A stretch of 38,983 nt of DNA from a virus, in IMG/VR virus record IMGVR_UViG_3300012984_000004, positions 1-38,983 of that record; one strand, given 5' to 3'. Positions 29,881-35,876 of this stretch are shown here, piece by piece. The position numbers and the translations under genes are program-made. The notes beneath the pieces were generated by a model, which was not told where the DNA came from, made no database searches, and saw only the letters and a list, made by a program, of their open reading frames with translations. Each line of letters begins with the position of its first letter. The stretch's first letter is position 1.

Positions 29881-31665
29881 TTATGTTAACCCTAAAGTTC
29901 CTCCAAGTTTAGTATTAGCATCTAATGTATTACTTAAAACGCCTATTAATTTTGTTCCTGCTATTTCAAAAACAACAGTTCCGCTTCCATAAGATGCAGA
30001 TGAACCGCCACCGCTTGTATATGAAGATGATGAAGCGGGAGAGCTATATGAATTGCCAGTATTATAGCTTCCTGTCGATGCGTTTGAACTAGATGAATTG
30101 CCTAAATTCTTAACAGATCCTTTGACTGCGCTACCCAATGCAACCAAAGCTACTCCGGCTCCAATTGCTACATAAGGATTTAATGATTTTAAAGCTGTCT
30201 GTATGGCCAATATTCCTATACCTGTGGTTATAGCCATTTTCCCAAGTTCAACTAAAACGCCTCCTAATGTAGAAAGTAATGATTTTCCCACTGCAGATAT
30301 TATATTATCTCCTTGTGAAAATGCTGTTCCTATAGCTTCTCCAAGACCAGATAAGGTATCAGCTATACCTCCTTTTATTATATCTGAAAGATCCTTATTG
30401 AATTTTTGCAACTCCAATAATGATTGCTGTCCTGCTGTATTGAAATAATACGGTATATTTTTTAAACTGGTTTTTATTTCACCCTCTCTACCTTGTACGT
30501 TTTTAGCTACCTGAGTAACCATTGCGTCTAAAGATACTAATCCGTCTAAGCCTATAGGGGTAATAGAAACATCTAAAGGTGATACCTGAGGTGTTTTGAA
30601 AACAGGTTTGGTTTTATTACTTGCGTTTTTATTAGCTATTTCAAAAGCATTAGATGCTTTTACGCTTTTTTCTAATTCACTATTTAATAGTTCCTGTTCT
30701 TTTCTTAACGCGTCAATTGATTTTGCTGTAGAATCCGCAGACGCTTTTAAAAATTGTTGAGCAGTTGCGCCTTTTAATAATGCAAAAGCACCTTTTCCAG
30801 CCGTGAAGTCAGCAAATAATTTTTGTCCTTCTTGTTGTAATTGAAGTATTTTTAAATCATTTTCAGCTATTCTGTTCGATATTATTTGTGCTTTTGATTT
30901 TTGTATTAAAGCATTTGTAACAGATTTAACAGCGTCCGCAACTTCTCCGTTTAATATTTGTTCTTTTGTTAAATTACCAAAATATGCCGGATATTCATCT
31001 TGCAGTTTTTGTACTGCCGCTAAACGTTCTTCTCTTGTAGCTGTTTCATCTTGAGATACAGAAACTAATGCTCTTAATGTAGCTATTTCAGCACCGGAGT
31101 TTTTAACAGCTTCATTATTTACATCTTGCATTGATTTTTTAAGATTGTCGAAGTTTCCAGATAATTTATCTAGCACATCTCCAATACTTAAATTATTTTG
31201 ACTCATGTATGTTAATGCAGACGTAAGTAAAGAAACCGCAAGCAAAATACCTCCTGATCCTATAATCGAAGCTCCTAATGCTTTTAAGGCACCACCTGCA
31301 GATCCTGTTTCTTTTTGCAGGTGACCAAAAGCTTCAACTGTAGCTGTAATATTATTTCCAATACCCATAATACCAAATGGCGCGTCCTGAGCAATACGTG
31401 AAAATTGCATTAATGCGTTGCCACCATTAGCTACTTTTGGCGCAAAATCCTTTTGAAAATCCATCCCAGCGTCTTTAGCTGTAGATTTTAAATCATTAAG
31501 AGTTTTTTTAGCATCTTTTAAATGCGCATCAAGCTCTTTGGTGTCTAATCCTAATTTTATATTTATAGCCTTTTCATTAGCTAATTGCTGAATGTCATTT
31601 TCAACTTCCTGTATTTTTTTTTGGAAATCTTTAATATCTGCGCCTACTTGTACTTCTAAAGCCAT
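29881..31665 (-). CDS. tail tape measure protein
   Basis: 594 aa, short for a tape measure. By the usual rule of about 1.5 angstroms per residue it would set a tail of roughly 90 nm. Residues 10-75 form a coiled coil. ALMQFSRIAQDAPFGIMGIG (84-103) is a motif I know from Bacteroidota tape measures. Hydrophobic segments lie at about 131-153 and near 485-520. A Ser/Gly/Tyr low-complexity stretch precedes the C-terminal VFEIAGTKLIGVL (565-577). It follows the tail chaperones by one base. Confidence 0.88.
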   Translation of the reverse strand: MALEVQVGADIKDFQKKIQEVENDIQQLANEKAINIKLGLDTKELDAHLKDAKKTLNDLKSTAKDAGMDFQKDFAPKVANGGNALMQFSRIAQDAPFGIMGIGNNITATVEAFGHLQKETGSAGGALKALGASIIGSGGILLAVSLLTSALTYMSQNNLSIGDVLDKLSGNFDNLKKSMQDVNNEAVKNSGAEIATLRALVSVSQDETATREERLAAVQKLQDEYPAYFGNLTKEQILNGEVADAVKSVTNALIQKSKAQIISNRIAENDLKILQLQQEGQKLFADFTAGKGAFALLKGATAQQFLKASADSTAKSIDALRKEQELLNSELEKSVKASNAFEIANKNASNKTKPVFKTPQVSPLDVSITPIGLDGLVSLDAMVTQVAKNVQGREGEIKTSLKNIPYYFNTAGQQSLLELQKFNKDLSDIIKGGIADTLSGLGEAIGTAFSQGDNIISAVGKSLLSTLGGVLVELGKMAITTGIGILAIQTALKSLNPYVAIGAGVALVALGSAVKGSVKNLGNSSSSNASTGSYNTGNSYSSPASSSSYTSGGGSSASYGSGTVVFEIAGTKLIGVLSNTLDANTKLGGTLGLT

Positions 31666-31666
31666 A

Positions 31667-32328
31667 TCAATTAATTTGTTTTACATATTCAGCCATCTCT
31701 TCTAAAAACCTTTTTTTATGAGAATCAGAAATTACATTTTGTTTTTTGTCAATATCCAAACTCATGAAATTAGTTATTGATTTTGGTAATTTTTTTGGAT
31801 CTTGGTGCGACCCTGTCAAAGCGTACCAAGCCAATAAACGAACCTTTTCCCATTCTCTTTCCTGTGTCCTTTTCCATGCAAAAAGGCGAATTTGAAACTC
31901 TGCAAATGACATGTCATAAACACGTTTCATTGTAGAAATTCCAAGTTCGCCAATCGCAAATGAAATAACGTCTTTTTGCCAGTCTATTTTTTGGCTTTCG
32001 TCACTTTTTTTTTATTTTCTTCTACAGGAACGTCTTTTGATAATGACTGTAAAAAAGCTTTTGCGAAGTCTTTTACAAAATCTCCAAGCACACCGCCATT
32101 ATTATCAATAAGGTCATTTATATCGAACATATCAAAATCAGGTTGTTGACGTTTTCTTTGAACTGAATATAAACGGGAATAATACATTAATTTAGGATAA
32201 ATTGAAACTTCTCCAGATTCCATTTTATATCCTATTTCCTGTAATGAATAACCTGTATTATCTAACAGTTCTGTTAAAAAACCAATGCCGAAATGGAATT
32301 CTATTCCTAAAAGTTCTATTTTATTCAT
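31667..32328 (-). CDS. tail assembly chaperone, frameshift fusion (gpGT-type)
   Basis: Read through a -1 slip on A_AAA_AAA (complement of 32011-32005) the upstream 114-aa chaperone joins a second frame: after ENKKK the new frame reads SDESQKIDWQKDVISFAIGE and continues in frame into MKRVYDMSFAEFQIRLFAW. The product is about 220 aa. IDW...GELG...MSFAEF is the typical sequence of the T part in siphoviruses. The T frame has an internal ATG at 31930 but no stop between the slip site and that ATG (25 open codons), which strongly supports the programmed frameshift. The fusion protein recruits the tape measure during tail assembly. Confidence 0.85.
31984..32328 (-). CDS. tail assembly chaperone (gpG-type)
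   Basis: 114 aa, between the major tail protein and the tape measure as in lambda and most siphoviruses. The sequence has LLGIEFHFGIGFLTELLDNT at the start and a helical end VKDFAKAFLQSL followed by a Lys-rich tail. The Lys codons of the tail (nine A in a row) are the slip site for the longer fusion product. The unshifted protein is the abundant chaperone form. Confidence 0.82.
   Translation of the reverse strand: MNKIELLGIEFHFGIGFLTELLDNTGYSLQEIGYKMESGEVSIYPKLMYYSRLYSVQRKRQQPDFDMFDINDLIDNNGGVLGDFVKDFAKAFLQSLSKDVPVEENKKKVTKAKK
32004..32013 (-). promoter_or_regulatory. programmed -1 frameshift site (A-run)
   Basis: Nine consecutive A followed by G on the minus strand, in the frame AAA AAA AAA GTG, contains the slippery heptamer A_AAA_AAA. 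A slip by one base puts the ribosome into the T frame, which stays open for 25 codons up to the downstream ATG and then to the stop at 31667. No obvious strong hairpin follows in the next bases. Confidence 0.82.
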
Positions 32329-32331
32329 AAA

Positions 32332-32781
32332 TTATACACTTGGAGCTAACGGATCACTTGTTGTAATTCCACCAGAACCGTTAATAGTTAATGAAAAAGT
32401 TGCGAATTCGTCACCAGCAGGAGCTTCCAATCCTAAAGAAGTTAAAATTCCGTTACCATAATAAGCCAAATCAGTAGATCCGCTGTTCATCTTCCAATTT
32501 ACATTAGTTTTCGCTTGCTGTAAACCTAATAAATAATCGTGAGAAGCCTTTGTATCATCACCTCCTACTGAAGTAGTGTCGATTGCAATCGCATCAGCAG
32601 TCAATGTGTATGAAAAAATACCCGCCTGAGTTTCAGTAACGCCTGGAGCGCACTTTGTTTGAGCTTCAATAACTCCTAATTCAGTATCTAAAGAATTAGA
32701 TGTAAGACAAGCAACAGGACGGTACAATGCACCATCGTGAACATACAAAATAAGTCCTTCGCCTTTAATTTTATCTGCCAT
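32332..32781 (-). CDS. major tail protein (tail tube)
   Basis: 149 aa. Located between tail completion and chaperone genes, the expected site. The family pattern is visible: GEGLILYVHDGALYRPVACL, TSNSLDTELGVIEAQTKCAP, TTSVGGDDTKASHDYLLGL, then GNGILTSLGLEAPAGDEFATFS. It forms the hexameric rings of the non-contractile tube. No sheath gene is present, which supports siphovirus morphology. A second, larger paralogue is at 27101-27616. Confidence 0.88.
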   Translation of the reverse strand: MADKIKGEGLILYVHDGALYRPVACLTSNSLDTELGVIEAQTKCAPGVTETQAGIFSYTLTADAIAIDTTSVGGDDTKASHDYLLGLQQAKTNVNWKMNSGSTDLAYYGNGILTSLGLEAPAGDEFATFSLTINGSGGITTSDPLAPSV

Positions 32782-32788
32782 TGTATTT

Positions 32789-33220
32789 TTATTTTAAAGT
32801 TAAATTTAATCTTAAAAATGATCTGAATATATTATCTGTGTCAGTAACTGTTTCTAATTGATTTTCGTATGTGATGTTTTGAGTTATATTTGTAAATCCA
32901 GAAACCGTAATTTTTGGATTTAATAAATCAATAACTGCCTGTTCGATATCATTTAGTAAAACCCTGCTTCCTGTATTTCCTGCACTTGAATAACGTGTGT
33001 AAATCTCAATTAATAATGATGTTTCCCAATCGTATTCACACTTTGTACTTTTATCAACTTCTTTTGTTTGAGCCGTCAATAAAACATATTCTGATAAATT
33101 AGCATTCCCAGTAACACGGCTATCAAAGCATTTTATTATTTTTGTACTTACTACAATGTTGTTTATTAAGTCAAAAACTGCTTTTCTGATCCATTTATCT
33201 GGGTTTACTGTAACTGCCAT
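32789..33220 (-). CDS. tail terminator / completion protein
   Basis: 143 aa encoded directly before the major tail protein. WIRKAVFDLINNIV, CEYDWETSLLIEIYTRYSS, LLNDIEQAVIDLL and a C-terminal FRSFLRLNLTL form the alternating sheet and helix arrangement of tail-terminator proteins (lambda gpU / DUF3168 type). The call rests on gene order and length more than on motifs. A TATCTTTG box stands four bases upstream of the ATG. Confidence 0.65.
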   Translation of the reverse strand: MAVTVNPDKWIRKAVFDLINNIVVSTKIIKCFDSRVTGNANLSEYVLLTAQTKEVDKSTKCEYDWETSLLIEIYTRYSSAGNTGSRVLLNDIEQAVIDLLNPKITVSGFTNITQNITYENQLETVTDTDNIFRSFLRLNLTLK

Positions 33221-33224
33221 AGTT

Positions 33225-33232
33225 CAAAGATA
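33225..33232 (-). promoter_or_regulatory. TATCTTTG box four bases before the tail completion gene
   Basis: An exact octamer lies four bases upstream of the ATG at 33220, between two closely packed late genes. No -33 element is found at the usual distance. It has the same layout as the boxes at 4330-4337, 27621-27628 and 36964-36971. Confidence 0.35.
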
Positions 33233-33233
33233 A

Positions 33234-33758
33234 TCAAATTTTCTTATTTACTGACTTAACTAATGTTTCTAAATTTAAAATCAATTCTTTTTCTCCTTTT
33301 TTATAAGCCGGATATAAAAATGGCTGTGGATTTACTCCTGCGCCTAATATTTTTGCTAAAATAGGATAAGCGGCTTTTTCGTCAATTCCTTTTGATTTAC
33401 ACCAAACTTTTATTGCTTCTAAAGCGTCTTTCAAGTTTCCTTTTGTTTTTTTGCCTTGGAATGATTTTGCTATTTCTGTAAATTCAGCAGGAACTTGTAC
33501 TTTTGTTCCTGTTCCAAATTCCATGTAAGCACCGTAAACTTCATTTACTGTAACTTTCCATGTCAGGTTTTTTACTTTTGAATGGCTTATTGTTTGCGCT
33601 AATTTACCAAAATTTTTAGGAGCTAGTTTTTTTGCATCAGCTTCTATTTGGATTATCGCAGCTTCAATTTTTGCATTAATTTGCTTTTCTACATCTTTGC
33701 TGAACTTATTTAGTTTTGCTAATGTTTCTGAAATGCCTTTAACTCCCTTGCTCGCCAT
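33234..33758 (-). CDS. HK97 gp10-like head-tail joining protein
   Basis: 174 aa from the ATG at 33758 (MASKGVKG); an ATG six bases upstream is also possible. The family landmarks are clear: ETLAKLNKFSKDVEKQIN, ADAKKLAPKNFGKLAQTI, VYGAYMEFGTGTKVQVP, and NPQPFLYPAYKKGEKEL near the end. HK97 gp10 homologues act at the head-tail interface or tail completion. It overlaps the adaptor gene end by 20 bases. Confidence 0.85.
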   Translation of the reverse strand: MASKGVKGISETLAKLNKFSKDVEKQINAKIEAAIIQIEADAKKLAPKNFGKLAQTISHSKVKNLTWKVTVNEVYGAYMEFGTGTKVQVPAEFTEIAKSFQGKKTKGNLKDALEAIKVWCKSKGIDEKAAYPILAKILGAGVNPQPFLYPAYKKGEKELILNLETLVKSVNKKI

Positions 33759-34074
33759 TAGCAATAATATTTAATTCTCTGAATAATTCATCATTATAAC
33801 GAATATCATTTACAACACGATTAACGCCTTTGTATTCTATTGTTAAATTATCAATGTTATCAGGCGTAATTTTAGGTGTAGCACGAATATTAAATGACCA
33901 ATTATCTTTTATGTCCGCTTTGCCTATACTGTAATCACGATATGCGGAATTTTGCTTTAATTCAGCCCAAAATGAGCCTATTAAAACATCGGTTACAGTA
34001 TTGCCTCCGTATCCATCAGGAACATTAGCTGTACTGTAAATTTTAATTCTTTTATCGTATTGTCTTGCTAGCAC
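33739..34074 (-). CDS. head-tail adaptor (head-closure) protein
   Basis: About 111 aa from a GTG at 34074, one base after the preceding stop. The product then starts close to YDKRIKIYSTANVPDGYGGN, the usual beginning of Phage_H_T_join / SPP1 gp16-like adaptors. A TTG at 34125 would add 17 residues overlapping the neighbour. FWAELKQNSAYRDY and RATPKITPDNIDNLTIEYKG follow the family pattern. There is no ATG start. Confidence 0.78.
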   Translation of the reverse strand: MLARQYDKRIKIYSTANVPDGYGGNTVTDVLIGSFWAELKQNSAYRDYSIGKADIKDNWSFNIRATPKITPDNIDNLTIEYKGVNRVVNDIRYNDELFRELNIIANGEQGS

Positions 34075-34075
34075 T

Positions 34076-34351
34076 TTATAATGAATTTGAATTATCTCTA
34101 TTATTGTTTTTATTAATAACGCCAATTAATTTATCTCCTTGTATTTCAAAAACAGTATTGGTATTTTTTAAATCCTCTAGCTTAACTAAAAAACTTATAG
34201 TAGCTTCTGTTTTTTTATTATCTCCTTCATAAGCGTCTTGAGTTATAATAGTTTTTATTTGCGCAGGCAACATCTCTCCTTTGAAATAAGCTAAATGTAC
34301 TCCGTCTACGTTTTTAATCTCAATATATTCTCTGTTTTTTAAATAGGTCAT
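34076..34351 (-). CDS. head-module protein with a tape-measure-like C-terminal motif
   Basis: 91 aa, between two head-tail connector genes. The body (YIEIKNVDGVHLAYFKGEML, TEATISFLVKLEDL) looks like a small beta fold. The C-terminal VFEIQGDKLIGVI (67-79) shares 10 of 12 positions with VFEIAGTKLIGVL at the end of the tape measure protein (565-577). The shared peptide may be an interaction or processing motif. No family is assigned. Confidence 0.6.
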   Translation of the reverse strand: MTYLKNREYIEIKNVDGVHLAYFKGEMLPAQIKTIITQDAYEGDNKKTEATISFLVKLEDLKNTNTVFEIQGDKLIGVINKNNNRDNSNSL

Positions 34352-34368
34352 AATTTGTTTATTTTAGG

Positions 34369-34818
34369 TTATATAAATCTTTTTTCAACATCCAACGCTT
34401 CAGTTACACTAATCGGTATCATTTGGCTGTTTATTTGTTTTTCAGCCTCATAATACCATACTTTAATTATTTGCAAAGCAGATTGAATAAAAATATCAGG
34501 TACTAATTCTGGCGCAGTATAACCAACATTCAATTCAACTGTTTTTACATCAGGATAAATTGTATAAGTTGAACGAACGACAAACCACGGCGCCGGATCG
34601 GTTACAACTGAATTAATAGGATAGTCATAAACTTTTACTTGGCAGGATCCATTATAAACAATGTTGCGAGCATACATAAAGTGTCGTGTTCTTTGCTCAA
34701 CGTATCGCAATGACGCATTAATCATTGAAGTAATATCTGCATCATCTTCGGTTAAATCCGAATCAATACGAAGATAGTTCTTTGCTCTTTCAAGTGTTAT
34801 GACATCCAAATAACTCAT
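34369..34818 (-). CDS. head-tail connector (HK97 gp6-like)
   Basis: 149 aa. DVITLERAKNYLRIDSDLTE, DDADITSMINASLRYVEQRT and FIQSALQIIKVWYYEAEKQ match the gp6-like head-tail connector family, mostly helical with a beta hairpin in the middle (VYDYPINSVV, TVELNVGYTAPELV). It forms the ring below the portal. The start overlaps the 49-aa gene end by one base. Confidence 0.82.
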   Translation of the reverse strand: MSYLDVITLERAKNYLRIDSDLTEDDADITSMINASLRYVEQRTRHFMYARNIVYNGSCQVKVYDYPINSVVTDPAPWFVVRSTYTIYPDVKTVELNVGYTAPELVPDIFIQSALQIIKVWYYEAEKQINSQMIPISVTEALDVEKRFI

Positions 34819-34967
34819 TACTTTTTATTTTTATGTTTTTTAACAGGTTTTGTTTCGTTGGTAGTCGCTGTTTTAATACGACATAAGTACTCGCCTCTTT
34901 TGTCTGAAACATCAATACTGTCTCCTATCAAATGACTTAAGTAATTTTTCAATAATGTGATTTTCAT
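34818..34967 (-). CDS. small head-module protein, 49 aa
   Basis: The ATG at 34967 (MKITLLKNYLSHLIG) is used because the frame upstream contains the divergent promoters. The core GDSIDVSDKRGEYLCRIKTA is followed by a Lys-rich tail (KPVKKHKNKK). The core resembles the C-terminal 43 residues of the glycosyltransferase (VGEIVDLPKERAYSAIERG). Such small proteins are common between capsid and connector genes in phages, and their role is unknown. It is the first gene after the minus-strand promoter at 34983-34990. Confidence 0.65.
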   Translation of the reverse strand: MKITLLKNYLSHLIGDSIDVSDKRGEYLCRIKTATTNETKPVKKHKNKK

Positions 34968-34982
34968 AACATTTACTTTTTT

Positions 34983-34990
34983 CAAAGATA
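34983..34990 (-). promoter_or_regulatory. minus-strand promoter element (TATCTTTG) in the divergent region
   Basis: TATCTTTG on the minus strand lies 15 bases before the ATG of the 49-aa gene at 34967. The -33 region is weak (AAT at 19 bp). AATACGCA nearby resembles the TACGCA of the 7124-7153 promoter with an 18-bp spacing. It overlaps the -33 side of the plus-strand promoter, so the two may compete. Confidence 0.5.
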
Positions 34991-35002
34991 GTAAAAATAT
35001 TG

Positions 35003-35033
35003 TTTGCGTATTTAAAAAATAGTTATACATTTG
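35003..35033 (+). promoter_or_regulatory. consensus plus-strand promoter of the moron-like unit
   Basis: TTTG (35003-35006), exactly 19 bp, TACATTTG (35026-35033): a full match to the Bacteroidota promoter and the only clear plus-strand one I found. GCGTATTTAAAAAA after the TTTG resembles the phage early promoters. Transcription should start near 35038, at the first base of the leader hairpin. Confidence 0.82.
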
Positions 35034-35037
35034 TTTA

Positions 35038-35119
35038 GTAAAGAAGTCGGAAGCTTTACAATGGAAAATATTATTAAGACTCTTTAGAACTGCCGACTCA
35101 GTTTTATTGGGTCTTTTTT
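35038..35119 (+). ncRNA. structured leader RNA with complementary loops and terminator
   Basis: Hairpin 1: GTAAAG (35038-35043) pairs with CTTTAC (35054-35059), with a 10-nt loop containing AGTCGG (35045-35050). Hairpin 2: AAGACTC (35076-35082) pairs with GGGTCTT (35109-35115), with an inner stem AACTG/CAGTT (35088-35092 and 35099-35103), a loop of exactly CCGACT (35093-35098), and a following T-run (35114-35119). AGTCGG and CCGACT are perfect complements, so the two loops can kiss. The hairpin followed by T is a terminator located before the first gene, so this is either a small RNA of about 80 nt or an attenuator for the two genes downstream. Confidence 0.6.
35061..35087 (+). CDS. possible 8-aa leader peptide (MENIIKTL)
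   Basis: ATG GAA AAT ATT ATT AAG ACT CTT TAG lies between the two leader hairpins and ends inside the terminator stem. GGAAG, seven bases upstream, resembles a Shine-Dalgarno sequence and lies in the loop of hairpin 1. Ribosomes translating it would cover the 5' arm of the terminator. Bacteroidota rarely depend on Shine-Dalgarno sequences, and an 8-codon frame can arise by chance, so confidence is low. Confidence 0.3.
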   Translation: MENIIKTL

Positions 35120-35132
35120 AATTTATATTATT

Positions 35133-35483
35133 ATGGAAACTTTTTTGAACTGTATAATTGCTTTTTTTACAGGCGTAGGTGCTGTGTGTACAATTTTATT
35201 TTTAATGGGTAAATTTAAAAATAGGCCTAGACAAAATATAAAATTAGATTTCAATACACATGTTTTACCACATTGGATTGCTAATGATCCGATGTTATAT
35301 TTTGATAAACCGCACATAGATTACGAAAAATATAAAATTCCTGAAAAACCTGAGCTACCAACGGATATTTTTAAATTTTATTATCAAGGCGAGTTTATTT
35401 GTGAAATACAACGAAAAGACAAATATAAAATTGAAGGCATTTATGATTTGGTAGAAATTAAACTAATATTAAATAACAAATAA
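35133..35483 (+). CDS. moron-like gene 1: membrane-anchored protein, 116 aa
   Basis: Residues 4-26 are hydrophobic (FLNCIIAFFTGVGAVCTILF), a signal anchor with the rest probably cytoplasmic (KFKNRPRQ follows the span). The soluble part has VLPHWIANDPMLYFDKPHID, KIPEKPELPTDIFKFYYQGEFI and IEGIYDLVEIKLIL. No family is recognised. It is one of only two plus-strand genes, with its own promoter and terminator, which suggests expression independent of the lytic programme (inference). A host-membrane role such as blocking superinfection is a common one for such genes. Confidence 0.75.
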   Translation: METFLNCIIAFFTGVGAVCTILFLMGKFKNRPRQNIKLDFNTHVLPHWIANDPMLYFDKPHIDYEKYKIPEKPELPTDIFKFYYQGEFICEIQRKDKYKIEGIYDLVEIKLILNNK

Positions 35484-35485
35484 TT

Positions 35486-35845
35486 ATGACATTAGAAGAA
35501 GAAATATCAGCTTATAAAAAAGAAATTATAAGGCTTAATTTTGATTTGTTGGCTATGAATAAACGTCATGATGAATTATTAAAAATGACAGAAGTTAGCG
35601 GAAACGATGTGATAAAAGATATAGTATTAGGCGAAGAAAAATTAGTCTCTTTAGAAACTGTAAATGGAAATTACGAATATATTTTAGGGGGTGACGGACG
35701 TTCTCAACCTTGGAGCCAGATAAGGAGCGGATATATTTGTAATGTAACTTTAATGCCTAATATTTATTTAAGTAATAATCATAGAGACTTTATAATAAGA
35801 TATTTGAAAAACGAACTAAAAGTAAATGATGTAAATATTTTATAA
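35486..35845 (+). CDS. moron-like gene 2: soluble protein, 119 aa
   Basis: Follows gene 1 by two bases. An N-terminal coiled coil (LEEEISAYKKEIIRLNFDLL, then AMNKRHDELLK) is followed by a beta-rich domain (GEEKLVSLETVNGNYEYILG, GYICNVTLMPNIYL) and a final helix (FIIRYLKNELKV). Its close coupling to the membrane protein suggests a complex of the two. No family or catalytic motif is recognised. The plus-strand terminator begins just after its stop. Confidence 0.75.
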   Translation: MTLEEEISAYKKEIIRLNFDLLAMNKRHDELLKMTEVSGNDVIKDIVLGEEKLVSLETVNGNYEYILGGDGRSQPWSQIRSGYICNVTLMPNIYLSNNHRDFIIRYLKNELKVNDVNIL

Positions 35846-35848
35846 ACC

Positions 35849-35876
35849 AAAGCCAATCCTAATCGATTGGCTTTTC
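35849..35876. terminator. bidirectional terminator between convergent genes
   Basis: AAAGCCAATC (35849-35858) and GATTGGCTTT (35865-35874) form a perfect 10-bp stem with a 6-nt loop. On the plus strand it is followed by TCTATT and ends the moron-like unit. On the minus strand it includes the last codons and stop of the glycosyltransferase gene (EKPID, TAG). Confidence 0.85.

Noticed and set aside
34123-34125. TTG start for the head-tail adaptor (128-aa form)
   Set aside because: It would overlap the previous gene by 50 bases and add residues not typical of the family. The GTG at 34074 follows the previous stop by one base.
35123-35317. 64-codon minus-strand frame opposite moron-like gene 1
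   Set aside because: It is antisense to the promoter-driven plus-strand gene and has no promoter of its own.
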